From Rotaria macrura (lineage: Eukaryota; Rotifera; Eurotatoria; Philodinida; Philodinidae): a stretch of 64,000 bases of DNA. Made by a program: the position numbers and the translations under genes. The DNA is taken from assembly GCA_900239685.1 (NCBI GenBank), contig OENT01000187.1, positions 103,524-167,523 on the forward strand, read 5' to 3'. Positions 12,919-26,300 of this stretch are shown one piece after another (position 1 is the stretch's first letter; every line of letters begins with the position of its first letter). The notes under the pieces are model-generated. The model saw only the letters and a program-made list of their open reading frames with translations. It made no database searches and had not been told where the DNA came from.

Positions 12919-15315
12919 AGAACATGAAATACCAAGAAATAAACGATAGTTTCTTTTCCGGTTTTACTCGTGTGTCTCTGACTAATAAGTATATTTTCTA
13001 TTTGTATGTGCTTATATGTACCCCAACTGGTTGTCTGTACCATCTTTTTGATCTGTTTATTTCTGTTTATTTTTCTTTTCTTTTCTTTTTTGAAATCTCA
13101 CATTCGAGACGATGTGCTTCGTTTTTCTTTACTTCTTTACTTTTTTCGTTCGTCTTTATTCATTTATTTATTTCTTCTAATTCTTTAATTTGTTATTATG
13201 TATAAAAACAAAGAATTCTTTCGCAGCACTAAACATAGACTACAAATAATTGCATTCTTTTTTTCTGTAATATCATTATCCTTTGAAGAAAAAAACCTAC
13301 AAGACATTTGTTTATAATCTTTGATTTTGTTTTCTGTAGAGATAAATTTTCGATTATGAACTGACAGTGGTAAACAATAAAGAAACTATAAACAATAGGT
13401 ATTTCACTATGACAGTGAAATATCCATGTCATACTTATCAGAACGATCGATGTTACAACAATGAGAATACTGACTAAGTTTAACCCGTTCGAAGGTAAAT
13501 CTATTACTGGCGTGATCAAATAACTTTTGGCCTGACTCTAAATTTGACAAGCTGCATTATTGTTTTTGTGTCAATCGCAAACTCATCATCTAATTGAAAT
13601 GTAATTCACTGCAGAATATTTACCATTCTCTTGTAACCTACGTCATAGTCCATGTAACTGAAAGTGAAAAGGAAATCAGGAGTAGGTCATGCACAATACT
13701 ACCGATCTATGTTAGGGGAAATGAGAGTTGGAAAGATGACCTTTTTCCAGTTGTTGAGTTACTTTGTTTTATGATCTGCTCTATAGAGACAAATTTTGTA
13801 GATGCATGTTTTTTCCACAAATGAGTCTCTAATACTAACTAAGAAAACTCGACTCGATTGATACGACGAAGTTCGTGTGTTTATTTGTTTCCATTTTTCA
13901 TAGAATCGAATATAACACATATTAGTCACAAGAATAGTTATGTGCCATAACATCGACAGTACTTTAGTGAAGCAATGATCAAAAACACACAAGTGTTAGG
14001 AAATTTCATATTTCATACCAGTTAATGAACTATTCGTTTTTAATGGCTTAGATTTAATTATATCATCTGTATGCAAAAATATATTCTTTGAGAATAAGAT
14101 AACAGTTAGCGATTCGTTTTTTGTTTTTTGTTGCATTATTTTTTCTTATTATTCTCTCTTTTTTGTTTAGATCATATATGAATGAATCAATGAATGAATG
14201 AATTCAAACAAATCAAAATAAGACCTACTCGATAAGATGTTTGGTTACAAATATCTATCTGTGTGAGAATGAAATCATTTTTATAGAATGAAACTCAATT
14301 TTTTGTTTTATTTTGACAAGTATCACCCTATGGTCGTGTCATTCATCTAATATGAGAAAAAATTTTAAAAGTTACTTTTTTGCACTTCGCAGTTCGAAAA
14401 GCTTCATCGTTCACTACTACTATCTAATCTTAATTATTCATTGTGTCACCTAAACCGAATGCAAAATGATAAACCAACGGTAATTCAGTTCAATCATTAT
14501 GAGAAATCTACCTTGAAACTTGTTGATATCGCTCAAATACGATACTATTTTCTAAAATGGTATTTTTGGAAATCTTATAAAAACACTCTAGACGAAAATC
14601 ATGAAGATTTCAAAGAGAGAAAAAAAATTTCATATGCTCCTACGCTATTTGCAACATGACAATAATTGTCAACAAAAAGAAAAATCAAAACTGTAGCCAT
14701 CGATCAGAATGATAGAAACAAGAAAGTAAACGTTCTGAAACGGTATTCGAAAATTTTATGGACTATGCTTTAATCTGTCAGAAGCACAAGTTCATGAGTT
14801 ACATCACTTCTAGAAACGAGTTCTTGTGACAGAAAATATCCCCTCTGTCACAAGAAAAATAATTCATGGTCATAAAAGCTCGAAAACATCAATGAAATCT
14901 TAAAAAAATTATCCATGAATAAAAACAACTAGTGTAATAAAAGATGCATTGATTATAACTCAAGAAATCAACGAGTCATCTTTATCACATAGACTTTCCA
15001 GTAGATAGCCGACATTTTTTCATCGATATCGATACTAAAATAGCATCTCTCTTGACTAGATCATGGCGTATCTTCAAATTGACTATCTAGTAAAAGTTTT
15101 CGAATAGTTGAATCATGGTTTTCTTTCTATTTTTAGTTGATATCAACAGTTCACCATAATCAATCGTACTATGTTACTGAATAATTAAACTTCTTCTCAT
15201 AACTCATTTTTTGTACTTATCTCTTTGTTCATATTAAATGAAAAATCTTACGCATTCATCGAACAATCGTAGTGATTGTTTCCTTAATTGATTGTTTTTT
15301 TTCTCAATATTGCAG
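12919..15315. other. Intergenic between MON2 and DDX24
   Basis: About 2.4 kb with no supported gene. The first 300 bp after the MON2 stop are T-rich (likely 3' UTR). The rest is AT-rich with short open frames that show no homology or splice-consistent structure. A pyrimidine tract ending in AG at 15314-15315 abuts the DDX24 start codon. Confidence 0.6.
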
Positions 15316-18300
15316 ATGTCTGACTACGATGATGATAATGATGGTGGTGATGATAATGGTTTCGATATGGCGCCTAATTATGACAAGATGCGCGGTATGG
15401 GTTTCATTTGTTGGCGTGAAATACCCGCAACAAACGATGAGGTATTGTTCGAGTCAAATTTCTTTCGAATACAATATTTTTATGGTTATCTTTGTCGAGG
15501 TCCAGGGTGATACTCAATTAAATAAGAAGAAGAAGAAACGAAAACTTGATACTATTGAATCGGAACAAGAAATTGAAACGCCTATTAAAAGTAAAGCATA
15601 ATTCAGATTTTATCAGACTGTACAATCTTCATAGAAAAAGATTATTTAGAAACTAAAAAAAAGAAAAAGAAGAAAACAAAGAAGAAAAAACGTTCAAACG
15701 AAACTCATGCTACATCAACACTTCAAACAATTAATGATGAAACTAATACAAATGAAGTTGACACAACTTCTGACAAAGATGCGAATGGTAAGAAGACTCT
15801 TTTTCGCATGTTTTTATTCATAATGACCAAAAATATTTGTATAGAAATCGCAAAAAAAGTTTGGTCTGACCTTCACGTCTCGGACAATGTCATTCGCTCT
15901 CTATTGGAACAAGAATTTTATGATCCAACGCCAATACAACGCCTTACTCTACCGGCTGCTATTCGTGATCGTTTAGATATAATTGGTGCTGCTGAAACAG
16001 TAAATTCATATTCTTGCCCGTGAGAATAAGAAAATACTAATTTTTCTTATATTACCAGGGTAGTGGTAAAACATTAGCTTTTGCAATTCCAATTCTTACT
16101 CACATGGATAACTTACTGGAAAATAATCAAGTAAGTTCAACAAATGATTATTTCGATGGTACGGATTTCTTAAGCTCTAGAGCATTTGACATGAAATAAA
16201 GAAACTATTCAAGACTGGACAAATTAGAGGAGATAATCAAGGTGTTTTCTTCTTTGAAAAAATGTTTGACACTTGGTAGAAGTTCTTGAAATTTTCCATG
16301 AACATTTTTACAAATTGCTGATAACTTGAAACAGAGACAGAAGCTACAATTTTAACTACGACCTATGTTTAACTCATCGAGAAAGAAACTGAAATAAATA
16401 TACAAACTATTTTGTGATGCGAAAGAAAATAAAACAGACTATTGATAAGAAGTAACATAATGAGAAGTTCTCTGCTATCAGCGATTCAATCACCATAACT
16501 TCCTAGATTACTTTTTTCTCTCATCCATCAGTAGTTGATAGTTCTTTGCTATTTTTTAGTTCCTTCAACCTTTAAAAAATACCTTCATAATCTTAATGAG
16601 CCTAGATCTTCTGTTCAGATTTACCGATGTCCACCGTACACACATAGTACTGTAGTCTCATATGATGATGCATATGCTATTGCAGAACAGTATAGCATCG
16701 GCAGTGACATATCTTATACTTGAATAGTTCTTTCAATAAAACTACTTCTTAGATATCTTATGGACAATTTACAAGTCTAATTCTGACACCAACACGTGAA
16801 TTAGCTGTTCAAATCAAATCTCACATTCAACTTGCTTGCAGATACACAAAATTCAAAGTAAAAAAAGAATATTAGTTAAAAAAAATCATCGATCTTGATC
16901 TGTCTTGTATTTCAAATTAATCTAGACTGCTGTCGTCGTTGGCGGTATGTCAACACAAAAGCAAGAACGTCTACTATCACAAAACCCCGAAATCATTGTT
17001 GCAACACCTGGTCGATTCTGGGAATTATTACAAGAAGTAAAATATCTTGTAGAGGAAATTCTAATCTTCTGTTTTTCTATAAATGAAATTTTGTTTAGAA
17101 TAATGAACATATGAGTGATATGTCGAATCTACGATTTTTAGCTATCGATGAAACTGATCGAATGATTGAGAAAGGACATTTTGAAGAATTAGAAAAAATT
17201 CTTACTTTAATCAAAAGGTTAATATCGATTCGTTTTGTTTTTCGTTCATCTCTCTTTATCTTTTATTTAATTAGTAATGATAATAATCAATCACGTCAAA
17301 AGTTTGTTTTCTCGGCAACACTTATGTTACAATCGAATATCGATAGCAAACAGAAAAAGAAAAAGAAAAAAGACGATAATCAAGATAAACTTGGTTTGTT
17401 TACAATAAATTCAATCTATCGTTTCCTATAGGTTATTTTCTTTATTGAAGCTACATTAATTTCCGCTGTTGGTATGAGTGCTAAACCTAAAATAATTGAT
17501 TTAACAAAAAAATTCGGTACAGTTGAATCATTAACTGAAGCTCGTGTTAATTGTTCATTAGAAGATAAAGTTTGTTTTAACAAGAACAAAAATAAAAATC
17601 ATTCCTTGAATAAAAATATTTTTCTAGGATTTATATTTATATTATTTTCTAACGTTATATCCCGGTCGAACGTTATTGTTTACGAATAGTATTGATTGTA
17701 TTAAACGTTTACAATCGATTCTAACCATATTAAAACGAAATCCTTTACCGTTGCATGCACAGATGGAACAAAAGCAACGTTTGAACAATTTAGAAAAATT
17801 CTCTAGTAAATATCAATGCTCTCAGTTCTAATTAGTTTATGCTACTGTTTAAATAATTAGATTCAGATAATGGATTATTAATTGCTACGGATGTAGCTGC
17901 ACGTGGTTTGGATATTCCGAATATAAAACATATCATCCACTATCAAGTACCAAGATCAACAGAGGTAAATTTCAAAAGAAAAAATCGATTGTACTCGACT
18001 TTTTTTCTATAATCTTGCGTTTGTTCTTCAGCTTTATATACATCGTAGTGGTCGAACAGCTCGTGCAGAACGTGAAGGTTTAAGTATTATGTTTGTTTGT
18101 CCTGAAGAACTAATGCACTATAGAAAAATCATTAAAACACTTAATCGAGGTAAATCGAATAGAACTTAAGTTTGTCTTTTGTTTTCATTTTGATTAACAT
18201 TCTTTTTTTATTTTCTTTAGATGAAGATCTTCAACTATTCCCTGTTGACATGACTTATTTAACAAATTTAAAAAGTCGTGTCCGTCTTGCATCTGAAATA

Positions 18301-18753
18301 TCGAAATTACATCATCAAGCTGCGAAAGTAGCAAATGAAAACAATTGGTATCACAAAGCAGCCAAAGAATTAGATATTGAATTGGATGATAACATTCAGT
18401 AGGAAACATTAATAAATAGGTCAATATTTAAATTCATAAATTTTGAATAAATTATAGAGATATTGAAAAGGCGAAAACGGCAAACACAAAAAGTATTCAA
18501 CAAAAGGAAAATCAATTACGCAATGAACTTGATCTCTTATTAAAACACCCATTGAAATACTCGTCATCATTGAATATAAGTCGTTTATATCCACTTCTAT
18601 TTGGTGATCCTGATCAATTAGCATCAAGACGAAGTAAGAGACAGAAGGAGAAAGAAAGAAATTCGATTGATTGATTTATTACCATCTTTTCTTTTTCTCT
18701 TTCGTTTAGAAAATGATATGACTGCATTAGATGAATTAAAACATCGATCATAA
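15316..18753 (+). CDS. DDX24: DDX24-type ATP-dependent RNA helicase
   Basis: 16 exons, 653 aa: 15316-15441, 15506-15590, 15635-15787, 15845-15999, 16059-16130, 16753-16857, 16926-17036, 17099-17217, 17275-17393, 17451-17569, 17628-17805, 17861-17964, 18032-18149, 18221-18398, 18458-18633, 18710-18753. Phases close; the acceptor of exon 2 has an in-frame alternative at 15500. DDX24 is a nucleolar DEAD-box protein linked to ribosome biogenesis. Helicase motifs: Q-motif (YDPTPIQ), Walker A AAETGSGKT (170-178), PTRELAV (210-216), GG and TPGR (about 238-262), motif II DETD (286-289), SAT (322-324), [10 protein letters not shown] (456-465), HRSGRTARA (486-494). GGMSTQKQ and the C-terminal [18 protein letters not shown] region mark the DDX24 subfamily. 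A lysine-rich N-terminal linker is nucleolar-signal-like. It is shorter than the human protein (859 aa), chiefly because the acidic insert after Walker A is missing. Motif II departs from DEAD. A strong acceptor directly precedes the ATG. Confidence 0.95.
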
Positions 18754-18786
18754 AATGTCATTGCTTTTTTTTCTTGTTTTTTTCTG

Positions 18787-18792
18787 AATAAA
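18787..18792 (+). terminator. Poly(A) signal of DDX24
   Basis: AATAAA 34 nt after the stop codon, in the short gap between the convergent DDX24 and bZIP genes. Confidence 0.6.
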
Positions 18793-18980
18793 AAAAAATG
18801 TCACACACTTCTGATGATGGATGACTGAACACCACAGGATGTCATGCAGCTGTATTGTTTGTCTCAAGCACTCGAAAGCACAGTAGGCTATCTGAGCACT
18901 GTCCACTTGAGCTCATTACTACCTGCAGGCAATAGGAAAATCCGTTTTCTTTTTCCATTGGATAACGTAATAAACTATAT

Positions 18981-18986
18981 TTTATT
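18981..18986 (-). terminator. Possible poly(A) signal of the bZIP gene
   Basis: TTTATT on the + strand (AATAAA on the - strand), about 66 nt beyond the bZIP stop codon. Confidence 0.45.
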
Positions 18987-19051
18987 TTGTTTGTTTTTAA
19001 ACAGAGAAAAAAAATAGAAGAAAAAACAATGTCTGCATATGTCCATTTGTT

Positions 19052-19753
19052 TCATTGCAGGGGTTTCGATACACCGCATAGTGCATGAAGTTGAGAAAGT
19101 TGATAACGAAGTGCTTGATTTTCCATTAACAGACGAGAATTTTCATGTTCTAAATATGTGAGCCGGTCTTGAGTTTGCTGTTCTTTAAGACGACGTGCAT
19201 CACGTGAACGTTTAGCTGATTCATTGTTACGTGCTCGTTTTTCATAATAAGCCGAATCTTTGTGTTCAGGTGGTACAGCACGAGCACGTTTCTTAAATGG
19301 TAACGATGGACATAATTCATTTTGTGTATAGTCTTGTTTCATATGGTGAAGCATTTTTTGTCCATTCGTTGTCGATGTGATATCACCTAGAACGGATGTT
19401 GATGGTGATGTTGATGTTTGACTATCATCATTATTATTGTTGTTATTTTCATCATCATCAATTTCACTTCGTGCACGTTTAAGATTATTATTGTTGTTAT
19501 TATTGTTGTTATTATGGGATGATAAATCAAGACCGGTACTATATCCACTATAGGATAATAAATGTGCTGAGCTGTTGTGTGATGATGGGCTACTTGATGA
19601 TGTATTTGCACCAATCGAATCATTTAAATAATGATGTGGATGATGAAGTGACATTCCATAGTCAGATTTTCGTTGTGCTGTTGGAGCATAGGATAAAAAT
19701 GATGGATAACCAGTTGGATGATGAGAATAAGCAGAAGCAGCAGTGTGCATCAT
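19052..19753 (-). CDS. bZIP transcription factor, PAR/CES-2/NFIL3-like
   Basis: Single-exon gene, 233 aa. The bZIP domain is C-terminal. The basic region KRARNNESAKRSRDARRLKE (172-191) has the N-x-x-x-A-x-x-S-R core and the KRSRDARR signature shared by PAR (HLF/TEF/DBP), CES-2, Giant and NFIL3 proteins. It is followed by a short leucine zipper (about 192-224). The N-terminal half is low-complexity: His/Tyr/Ser-rich, then poly-Asn runs (81-90, 103-108) and an acidic patch, probably an activation or repression region. There is no recognisable PAR motif, so I place it in the wider group without naming an ortholog. An acceptor-like AG lies at 19765-19766, 11 nt upstream of the ATG. The upstream region is rich in GA/CT repeats and empty of genes for about 8 kb, as is common around regulated transcription-factor genes. 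Confidence 0.88.
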   Translation of the reverse strand: MMHTAASAYSHHPTGYPSFLSYAPTAQRKSDYGMSLHHPHHYLNDSIGANTSSSSPSSHNSSAHLLSYSGYSTGLDLSSHNNNNNNNNNNLKRARSEIDDDENNNNNNDDSQTSTSPSTSVLGDITSTTNGQKMLHHMKQDYTQNELCPSLPFKKRARAVPPEHKDSAYYEKRARNNESAKRSRDARRLKEQQTQDRLTYLEHENSRLLMENQALRYQLSQLHALCGVSKPLQ

Positions 19754-20102
19754 CGGTGATTAAACTAAAAATACATCAATAGATTTACATTGAGAATCAA
19801 AGATTTATTTTCTCATGATTTTTTGAGCTTCTTCTTTCAGGAAATACTATTACCACCGCTTGTAATTTGATATCGACGAATTCAACACATAGATAAATAA
19901 AATATGATTTGTACTTACATTATATTGGCTTCTTTCGTTTACTTACGAAACAAATAGTTTAGAGATAGTTTGTATCTTACGTCAGACTTTGGCTTAGAAT
20001 TACGCGATTTTTGTTATTGTTGTGTTGTTGTTGCTCAATGTGCGCGTGCTTGAACAATTGTGTTGCGTTAAACTTAAGAGTTTTGCTGATATCGATTGTT
20101 AG

Positions 20103-20162
20103 CGAAAGAGAGAGAGAGAGAGAAAACGAAGAAACAATTTTCTTTCTCTCTCTCTCTCTCGC
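20103..20162. repeat. GA/CT inverted repeat upstream of the bZIP gene
   Basis: A (GA)n run followed about 15 bp later by a (CT)n run, which together can fold as a near-perfect hairpin. It lies roughly 350-410 bp upstream of the bZIP start, so promoter or 5' UTR. Further (GA)n runs occur at about 20340 and 20550. Confidence 0.7.
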
Positions 20163-20339
20163 GTTCCACCTTGACCTTGAGATTACGTGTTCATCGTCTC
20201 GCCACCGCCCGTTCTCTTCTTTTCGATTACGAAATTCAACCAACCCGATATCGTTAAACATTGACATAATTCCTTTAAAGTAACCGATTGGTTTACTTGC
20301 GTCATTTCTTGACCGTTGTTTAAGAAAGCGCGCGCGCAA

Positions 20340-23300
20340 GAGAGAGAGCTAGAACGAAATAGTTATCTCGGATTAACTATCGGTCATTGGATAAGACGAA
20401 TTTTCTTGTCTACATGACAACTTCTCGTATAAGGGAAAAAAGAGAACTACTGATCAATTAGTTGTCAAAAATGGCACTTCATTGATCAGTTGTCAAATTC
20501 AGAACAAGAAAAGGTTGAACTTATCCAACAATTAGATACGATTGAGAAAGCGAGAGAGAGAGAGAGAGAGGGGCATGAAATTTAATAGAAGAACTAATCA
20601 ATTTTTTATTTAACAAACATATTTACAGGAAATGATTATATGAAATATTGTATCATCTGGTATTTGCTAAATTCAAATAGAACTTTTCCCGTATCACATC
20701 CGATGGACAAAACAAAACAGTTTGATCTGTATGAAACAAATTGATTACATAAGTAACAAAATGACCGACAGAGATGTGAACAGTCAATATATCAAGCGTA
20801 AACAGTGAATTGCAGCGATTGAGCTGCTGTGACTGTATTTCGCACATTGAATATTTTTCTCTTTTTTATCGTCGTCCCAGATGGGATTCCCAATTATCGA
20901 TTGAGTAATCTTACGTGTACATTTACACACCTTGTTCAGTCGCGGTTATCAGTAAGTGCATGTATATGTTTTTCTCGCATATGAACGTATGTACAACGGA
21001 AAAGATTTGCCGCGAGAGACTTGTCGTATATATGCAATTAGCCAGCAGGGCAGACAAGCTTTAAAAAAGTCATTTAAGATAATGCATGAGTTGAGTTAAA
21101 CGTGTGTGACAATAAAAATTTATTTCCTCATGTTTTAAAATAATCAAAAAGCAATTGACGAATGCCTTCGAGAATAAGGTTTATTCGTGCTCATTTGCCA
21201 GTTGTCGTAATAGCATACGTACGAGCTTAGTGACGTGTAGATTGAAATGTGAAATTATCCCTGAGGATAAAGATTTCAACGAGAAAAAAAGGTAAATTTA
21301 AATTTTAAATTAATCTTTTTTTCCGGATAATTTGGAGATATAAAATATCTTTCTTTTGAATTTTTTTCCGTTCCTCATCCTTTTGGATTGACAAGTGTGT
21401 GTGTGTTCTTTTTTTATATTCTTGTTCAAACGCGCCAAATTGCGTTGGTCGAATGATCAGAGACGCACATTGACATATCAATCACGCTAATACGCCTCTC
21501 GCTTGGTCACACTTAACCAAGCATTATTCTCTTTTTTCCTCTTAGCTGACCGTTCGAAACGTTTCCTCATTCCGTTTCATTGCATACGCAACACACACAC
21601 ATGAACCAAAGCATAAATTCGGTCAAGTATGTGTGTATGAAGCCAACAAAAAATAAGAAAAGTTCATCTCCCTCTGGAGATCATTAGGAAGGCTTAATTT
21701 CTAAATATTATGATTGAAATCAAAAGCAAAACACATCAAACTGTTTTTTTTTGCGTCAGTCTAATTGATATTTTCAATCGATAAGTATTCACAGCAGGAG
21801 CTGTCGATCATCATAAGCCATGAATTCCCTAAACTCGTTGTCAAATCCAGACGTAGAATATGTATGCATATACGCGTAAACTAAAGGAGACAATCGAAAA
21901 AGTTTACTTCCACTTGATGATACCGCTTTTTATGTTTAGTTCATTTCGATTTTATTACGATTTCATAAACTTGAACGAGATATGCAAATGAATGAAATGA
22001 AAAAAAAGTTCCCATCAATACAATCAAATATTTGCTAAAAATCAATGCCTAAAGCAATAACAAAACATGAATTTCATCAATATCTAATTGCAATGTTAAT
22101 GATCATTTCTTCTGATTAGTTTGACAGAATGAAAAGAAAAGAAAACAAGTTCGTTGTTCGTGTGATAAGCGTTTGGTGTCAACTAAGATATGAAATGACA
22201 AGCATATGGACAGTAATTGAAGCGTAGATAGTTTTTATGCAATAAGTGAAAAGAAAAATAAATAGTTGAACATATTTTTGAGTCATGCAGAGAGTCTCAT
22301 CAGTAATAAAAATAGACAATATGAAGGACGAATGATTTTTTTTCTCTTTCAATTCAATGTTTAGAAAAAAGCTTAGAAAATCTGATCTCTTCACACGCTG
22401 TTTTCTCAAGGTCAATACACTTTTAACGATGTGATCGAATTGCGTTTTTTCTCATTCATTTATTTCCTGTTAATGCTCCTTTTTCGTCTTCGTTTACTTG
22501 AGTCAACAGCACGCAATGTCCACACACATACATACATACACACAAAAAAATGATCAAATAAATATGTATATATGAGCGACATTTTAATGATTTCGATCAC
22601 GCTCATACCTCCTGTCCAATTTGTAAAAAGAGATTCTACTTCTTTTTCTTCTTTTTTTTTTGTTATAGGTGCGAATAGTGTTACTCTTCTGTCTATTATC
22701 GAAAGATCTGATCGTTGAATGATGATTCATTTTACATAAAATTGACAGGCTATTTTTAATTGAAGTAAACTGATGAAAAAAAGAGTACGTATATATATAT
22801 ATGTACATGCCTAGCCGTGCGCGCCCATGAGCACAAAACTGTAATTGAAATAGAAAGATCAAACATAGACACGGCAGGGCTTCAGGTGATGACAGGAAGA
22901 GAGCGATCATGGGTTTGTCACCTTACATCAGTTATTGCCGACAACATTCATCATTTGAGATAGCCAATCTTTCTTTCTCTCGATCTGTTCTACTACATTA
23001 ACACTTGTTCTCAAAATTTCAATGGAGAAAAAAAAATTGTATGCATGTGCGTGTATGCATACATATAGATGGAATGTTCAGCTTGCAATGTTAATATATG
23101 CACACGCAAATTGCTTGACCAATAATAATAACAATAATAACAAGCTAGTCGATATCTATAAGAGACATCATCAACAACAACGAACGAATAAATAAAGCTC
23201 ATCAACTATCATGCTGTGAACTGTACAAAATGAGTCAATAGCTTGTGTTGCACTTTGAAATCACTCGAGATATTGTATCAGTGAAATATTTCTTCGATAC

Positions 23301-26300
23301 ATTGCTGAAATAGACAATCGTTAGTTTTTAACTTGATAATTTTTTGTTTTCTTGAGACTATTTCAATATTTTTTTGAATAGAGACATTTGCTTCTGTGAA
23401 ATTTTCAATGCGGTTGATGGTGAAGAGCAACTTTATTTTCTGTATAAAGTTCATCCGTTTTCTCTACGAACTAATTTTCTGCATTGGGAAGAATCACATA
23501 AACAAATTGTTTGTTGTTAAAGATGAGCTCTTTTTCAGTATCCCAATGTTAACAAGTGTATTTAACCGTGTTAAAATTGAATTTTTCAATGTGAATTTAT
23601 CCATTCATCTTGATGATTACAGTCGAAGAACTTCGATCAAAATAAGATTTCCTATTACAGTTTTTATTTATATGCATCGATCTTTGAAAATAATTTCTTT
23701 CTTTTTTACATTTTTCGTAGTCTACAGGCGAAAGATGACAATAGCTGCCCTTCGAAACAATGTTTTAGCTTTTTGCACTGTATTAAAATCGAACTAGATA
23801 CAACATAGAGAGCCTATATTTATACGTCAAGTTACAATACTGACACTCGTGGTAGAATCGTGTAATCCAAACATTGTGTATGTGTTATAAGTGTGTATTT
23901 TTTCAAATTCGATATCGCTCCATTTCTAGGTATACATAGTAATAAATGAAGTAAAAGAATTCTATCAAAAAGAATGTCGTGAGCTTTTTACCTGTGAACA
24001 CATGAGTTCAAGTTAATACGAAATGATTTCCAAGTCAATTCGTATGCAGCAAATCAAATGAATTCGGAGACATAAGTTGCATGAAGTAGCTTTCTGATAA
24101 ATATCTAATTAGGTTTCTTCTTTTATGAATGCATAGAAAGTTTGAGTGTTGTTAGTAGTGTTTAGTCGCTGAGAGAATCGACATAAATTATTCTCATCAA
24201 CTCTATGAATTCATGATTATGTCGTGCATCTATGAGAAGTTAATTGCTTGATGAAGATAGCAAGTATGCTTTTAATTTAACGAACGTAATGATATTACTT
24301 GTTTATTTGCAGTTTTCTTTGAGGAATATTTTCCGTTATTTTCGTTGTCGTTACAAAATAGTTTTGTTTCAATTACAGTAGCTAGATATTTTATTTGTCA
24401 TCACAATCTCCAATCATAAATTTTCGATTGACTTTGTGAAGTCGAATTCAAATCGACTGGTCGTAATGAGATGTGCTAGTAATTAGGAGAAGATATTTAT
24501 AAGAAATAGCTCTTTTTACGTTACTAATTGTAAAATAATGTTCTTTTTGATAGATAATATTCATCAGCACTAAAGTGTGAAACAAAAAAAAAATAGAATG
24601 AATAATAGCAAGTTTTATCACTACCGATAAGACTAATATCTTTACGGATGAAAATGAAAAGAAATCAACTGTGATAAGTCTATTTATACATCATAAAATT
24701 GATCTCGTTGTTGCAGATGAATTTCAAATTTTCATACAGACTTGTCTTTTTCTGTCGTACAACGCAACCGTATGGTTGTTAAAAGAAATTTGATTTGATG
24801 ATTTCAACAATTGATATTAACTTTGAATTGCATACTCATTAAAATTCATAGAATAATTGAGTGAGATCTATTGTTTTTAATTCAAATTAACTTTATGTAT
24901 GAATGAAATATAAATGATTGTACGTCATCATAGGTCATCGATTCACACATTTCATGTTTGCCAAACAACTGAGTTATATGCGTAAAATTATCAGAACGGA
25001 AATATGATTCAGCCAAGAATATATTGAAACACGTACAATGATATCATGGCGAAATCGGATCGCGTTCATTTTTTTCTCTCGAATACAATGCTTTGCATTT
25101 TGAGATAGCACTCATTTGTACAGCCGACATGTATAAATTACAACATGCTCTCGAGACGGATTATATGAAGACCGTGGCTAAAAGTCATGTGGTAAACGTT
25201 CTTAAGAAATATTTCTCATCAATTTGTGTTCACATACAAGACATGAAAGTGAATCAGAGTTAATCAATGAGAACCCCTGACTCTGTCCAACTGCATGTTG
25301 CATTATGTTTTAGTTTGAGATTCATTGTACCGACGATAGCATTTTGATGAAAATCAAAAAGGAGATCCGTGTAAATACGGTATGTCGGGTAATCTTACGA
25401 CTTATTTTTCCCTCTCAAGGATAGTTCAAGGAGTGACTTTTGTTCTACTACATCTTTGATTTCCTTATTTTTTTCTTCAAATGAAACTAGAAAATATAGA
25501 AATAGATTGTAGTCAAGGCATCGAAATTTAGAAAAATGCATTTATTTCTAATGACATCGCTTTTTCGACGCAAATAGTCATTGTGTGTAGAAAAAAATAA
25601 TGATAACTGCTGCTTCTTTGAAGTTCGAGATGATATTAATACATAATGCGATGGACAACAGCTTCCTCTGCTACGCTAAAAAATTGCATTCATATAATTA
25701 ATGAAAACATATCGCTTCGGACACGTTTGAACATTTTTTCCCAATGAAATGATTTTGGAGTCTAAATAAAATGGAAATGTATCATGAGAAAAAGTAAAAA
25801 TTCTTGACATTGGTAGATCAAGTTTTTGATCCTATTCTGTGAATTAAAAGTGAACCGATTTAGAATAGATATATCATGAAAACAATTTCTATAGAGACAA
25901 CATATCATTAGGAATACAATTCCTTGTGTTTTAATAATAACATCAAATTCTAGTTGAATTAGTGATATCATAGAGTACTGTAAATTTCAACATGATTGAT
26001 TGAGCTTTAGTTTTAAACATAGACTTAAGTGAAATTTGATACTAGTTTGGATGAAGAATATTTATTTTTTGGTACACAAATGTGGCTAGTGTGTTATTTA
26101 TGTCGATTACATTTGGAAAGTAACTAACAAGATTGGATTTGATATGATAAGGACACTGTATTTGTTGTTGAATTTTATCAAGTCCTACGAAGTAATTGAC
26201 CAAATTTTATCAACGAATACCTCAAATACAACAATCTTATACTTAATATTGACTAATAAGTCATAGTAAAACTTCAATTTATTTAGAACTTAGTGAATAC

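Noticed and set aside
12924..13205. 93-aa hydrophobic open frame after MON2
   Set aside because: T-rich 3' UTR/intergenic sequence; Phe/Ser/Leu richness is compositional and there is no conserved motif.
19387..19623. 78-aa frame overlapping the bZIP gene
   Set aside because: His/Ile-rich shadow of the poly-Asn/His coding stretch in another frame.
23396..23797. 133-codon open frame in the gene-poor region
   Set aside because: Phe/Ile/Lys-rich composition follows from AT-rich DNA; no ATG-proximal acceptor, no exon partners and no family resemblance.
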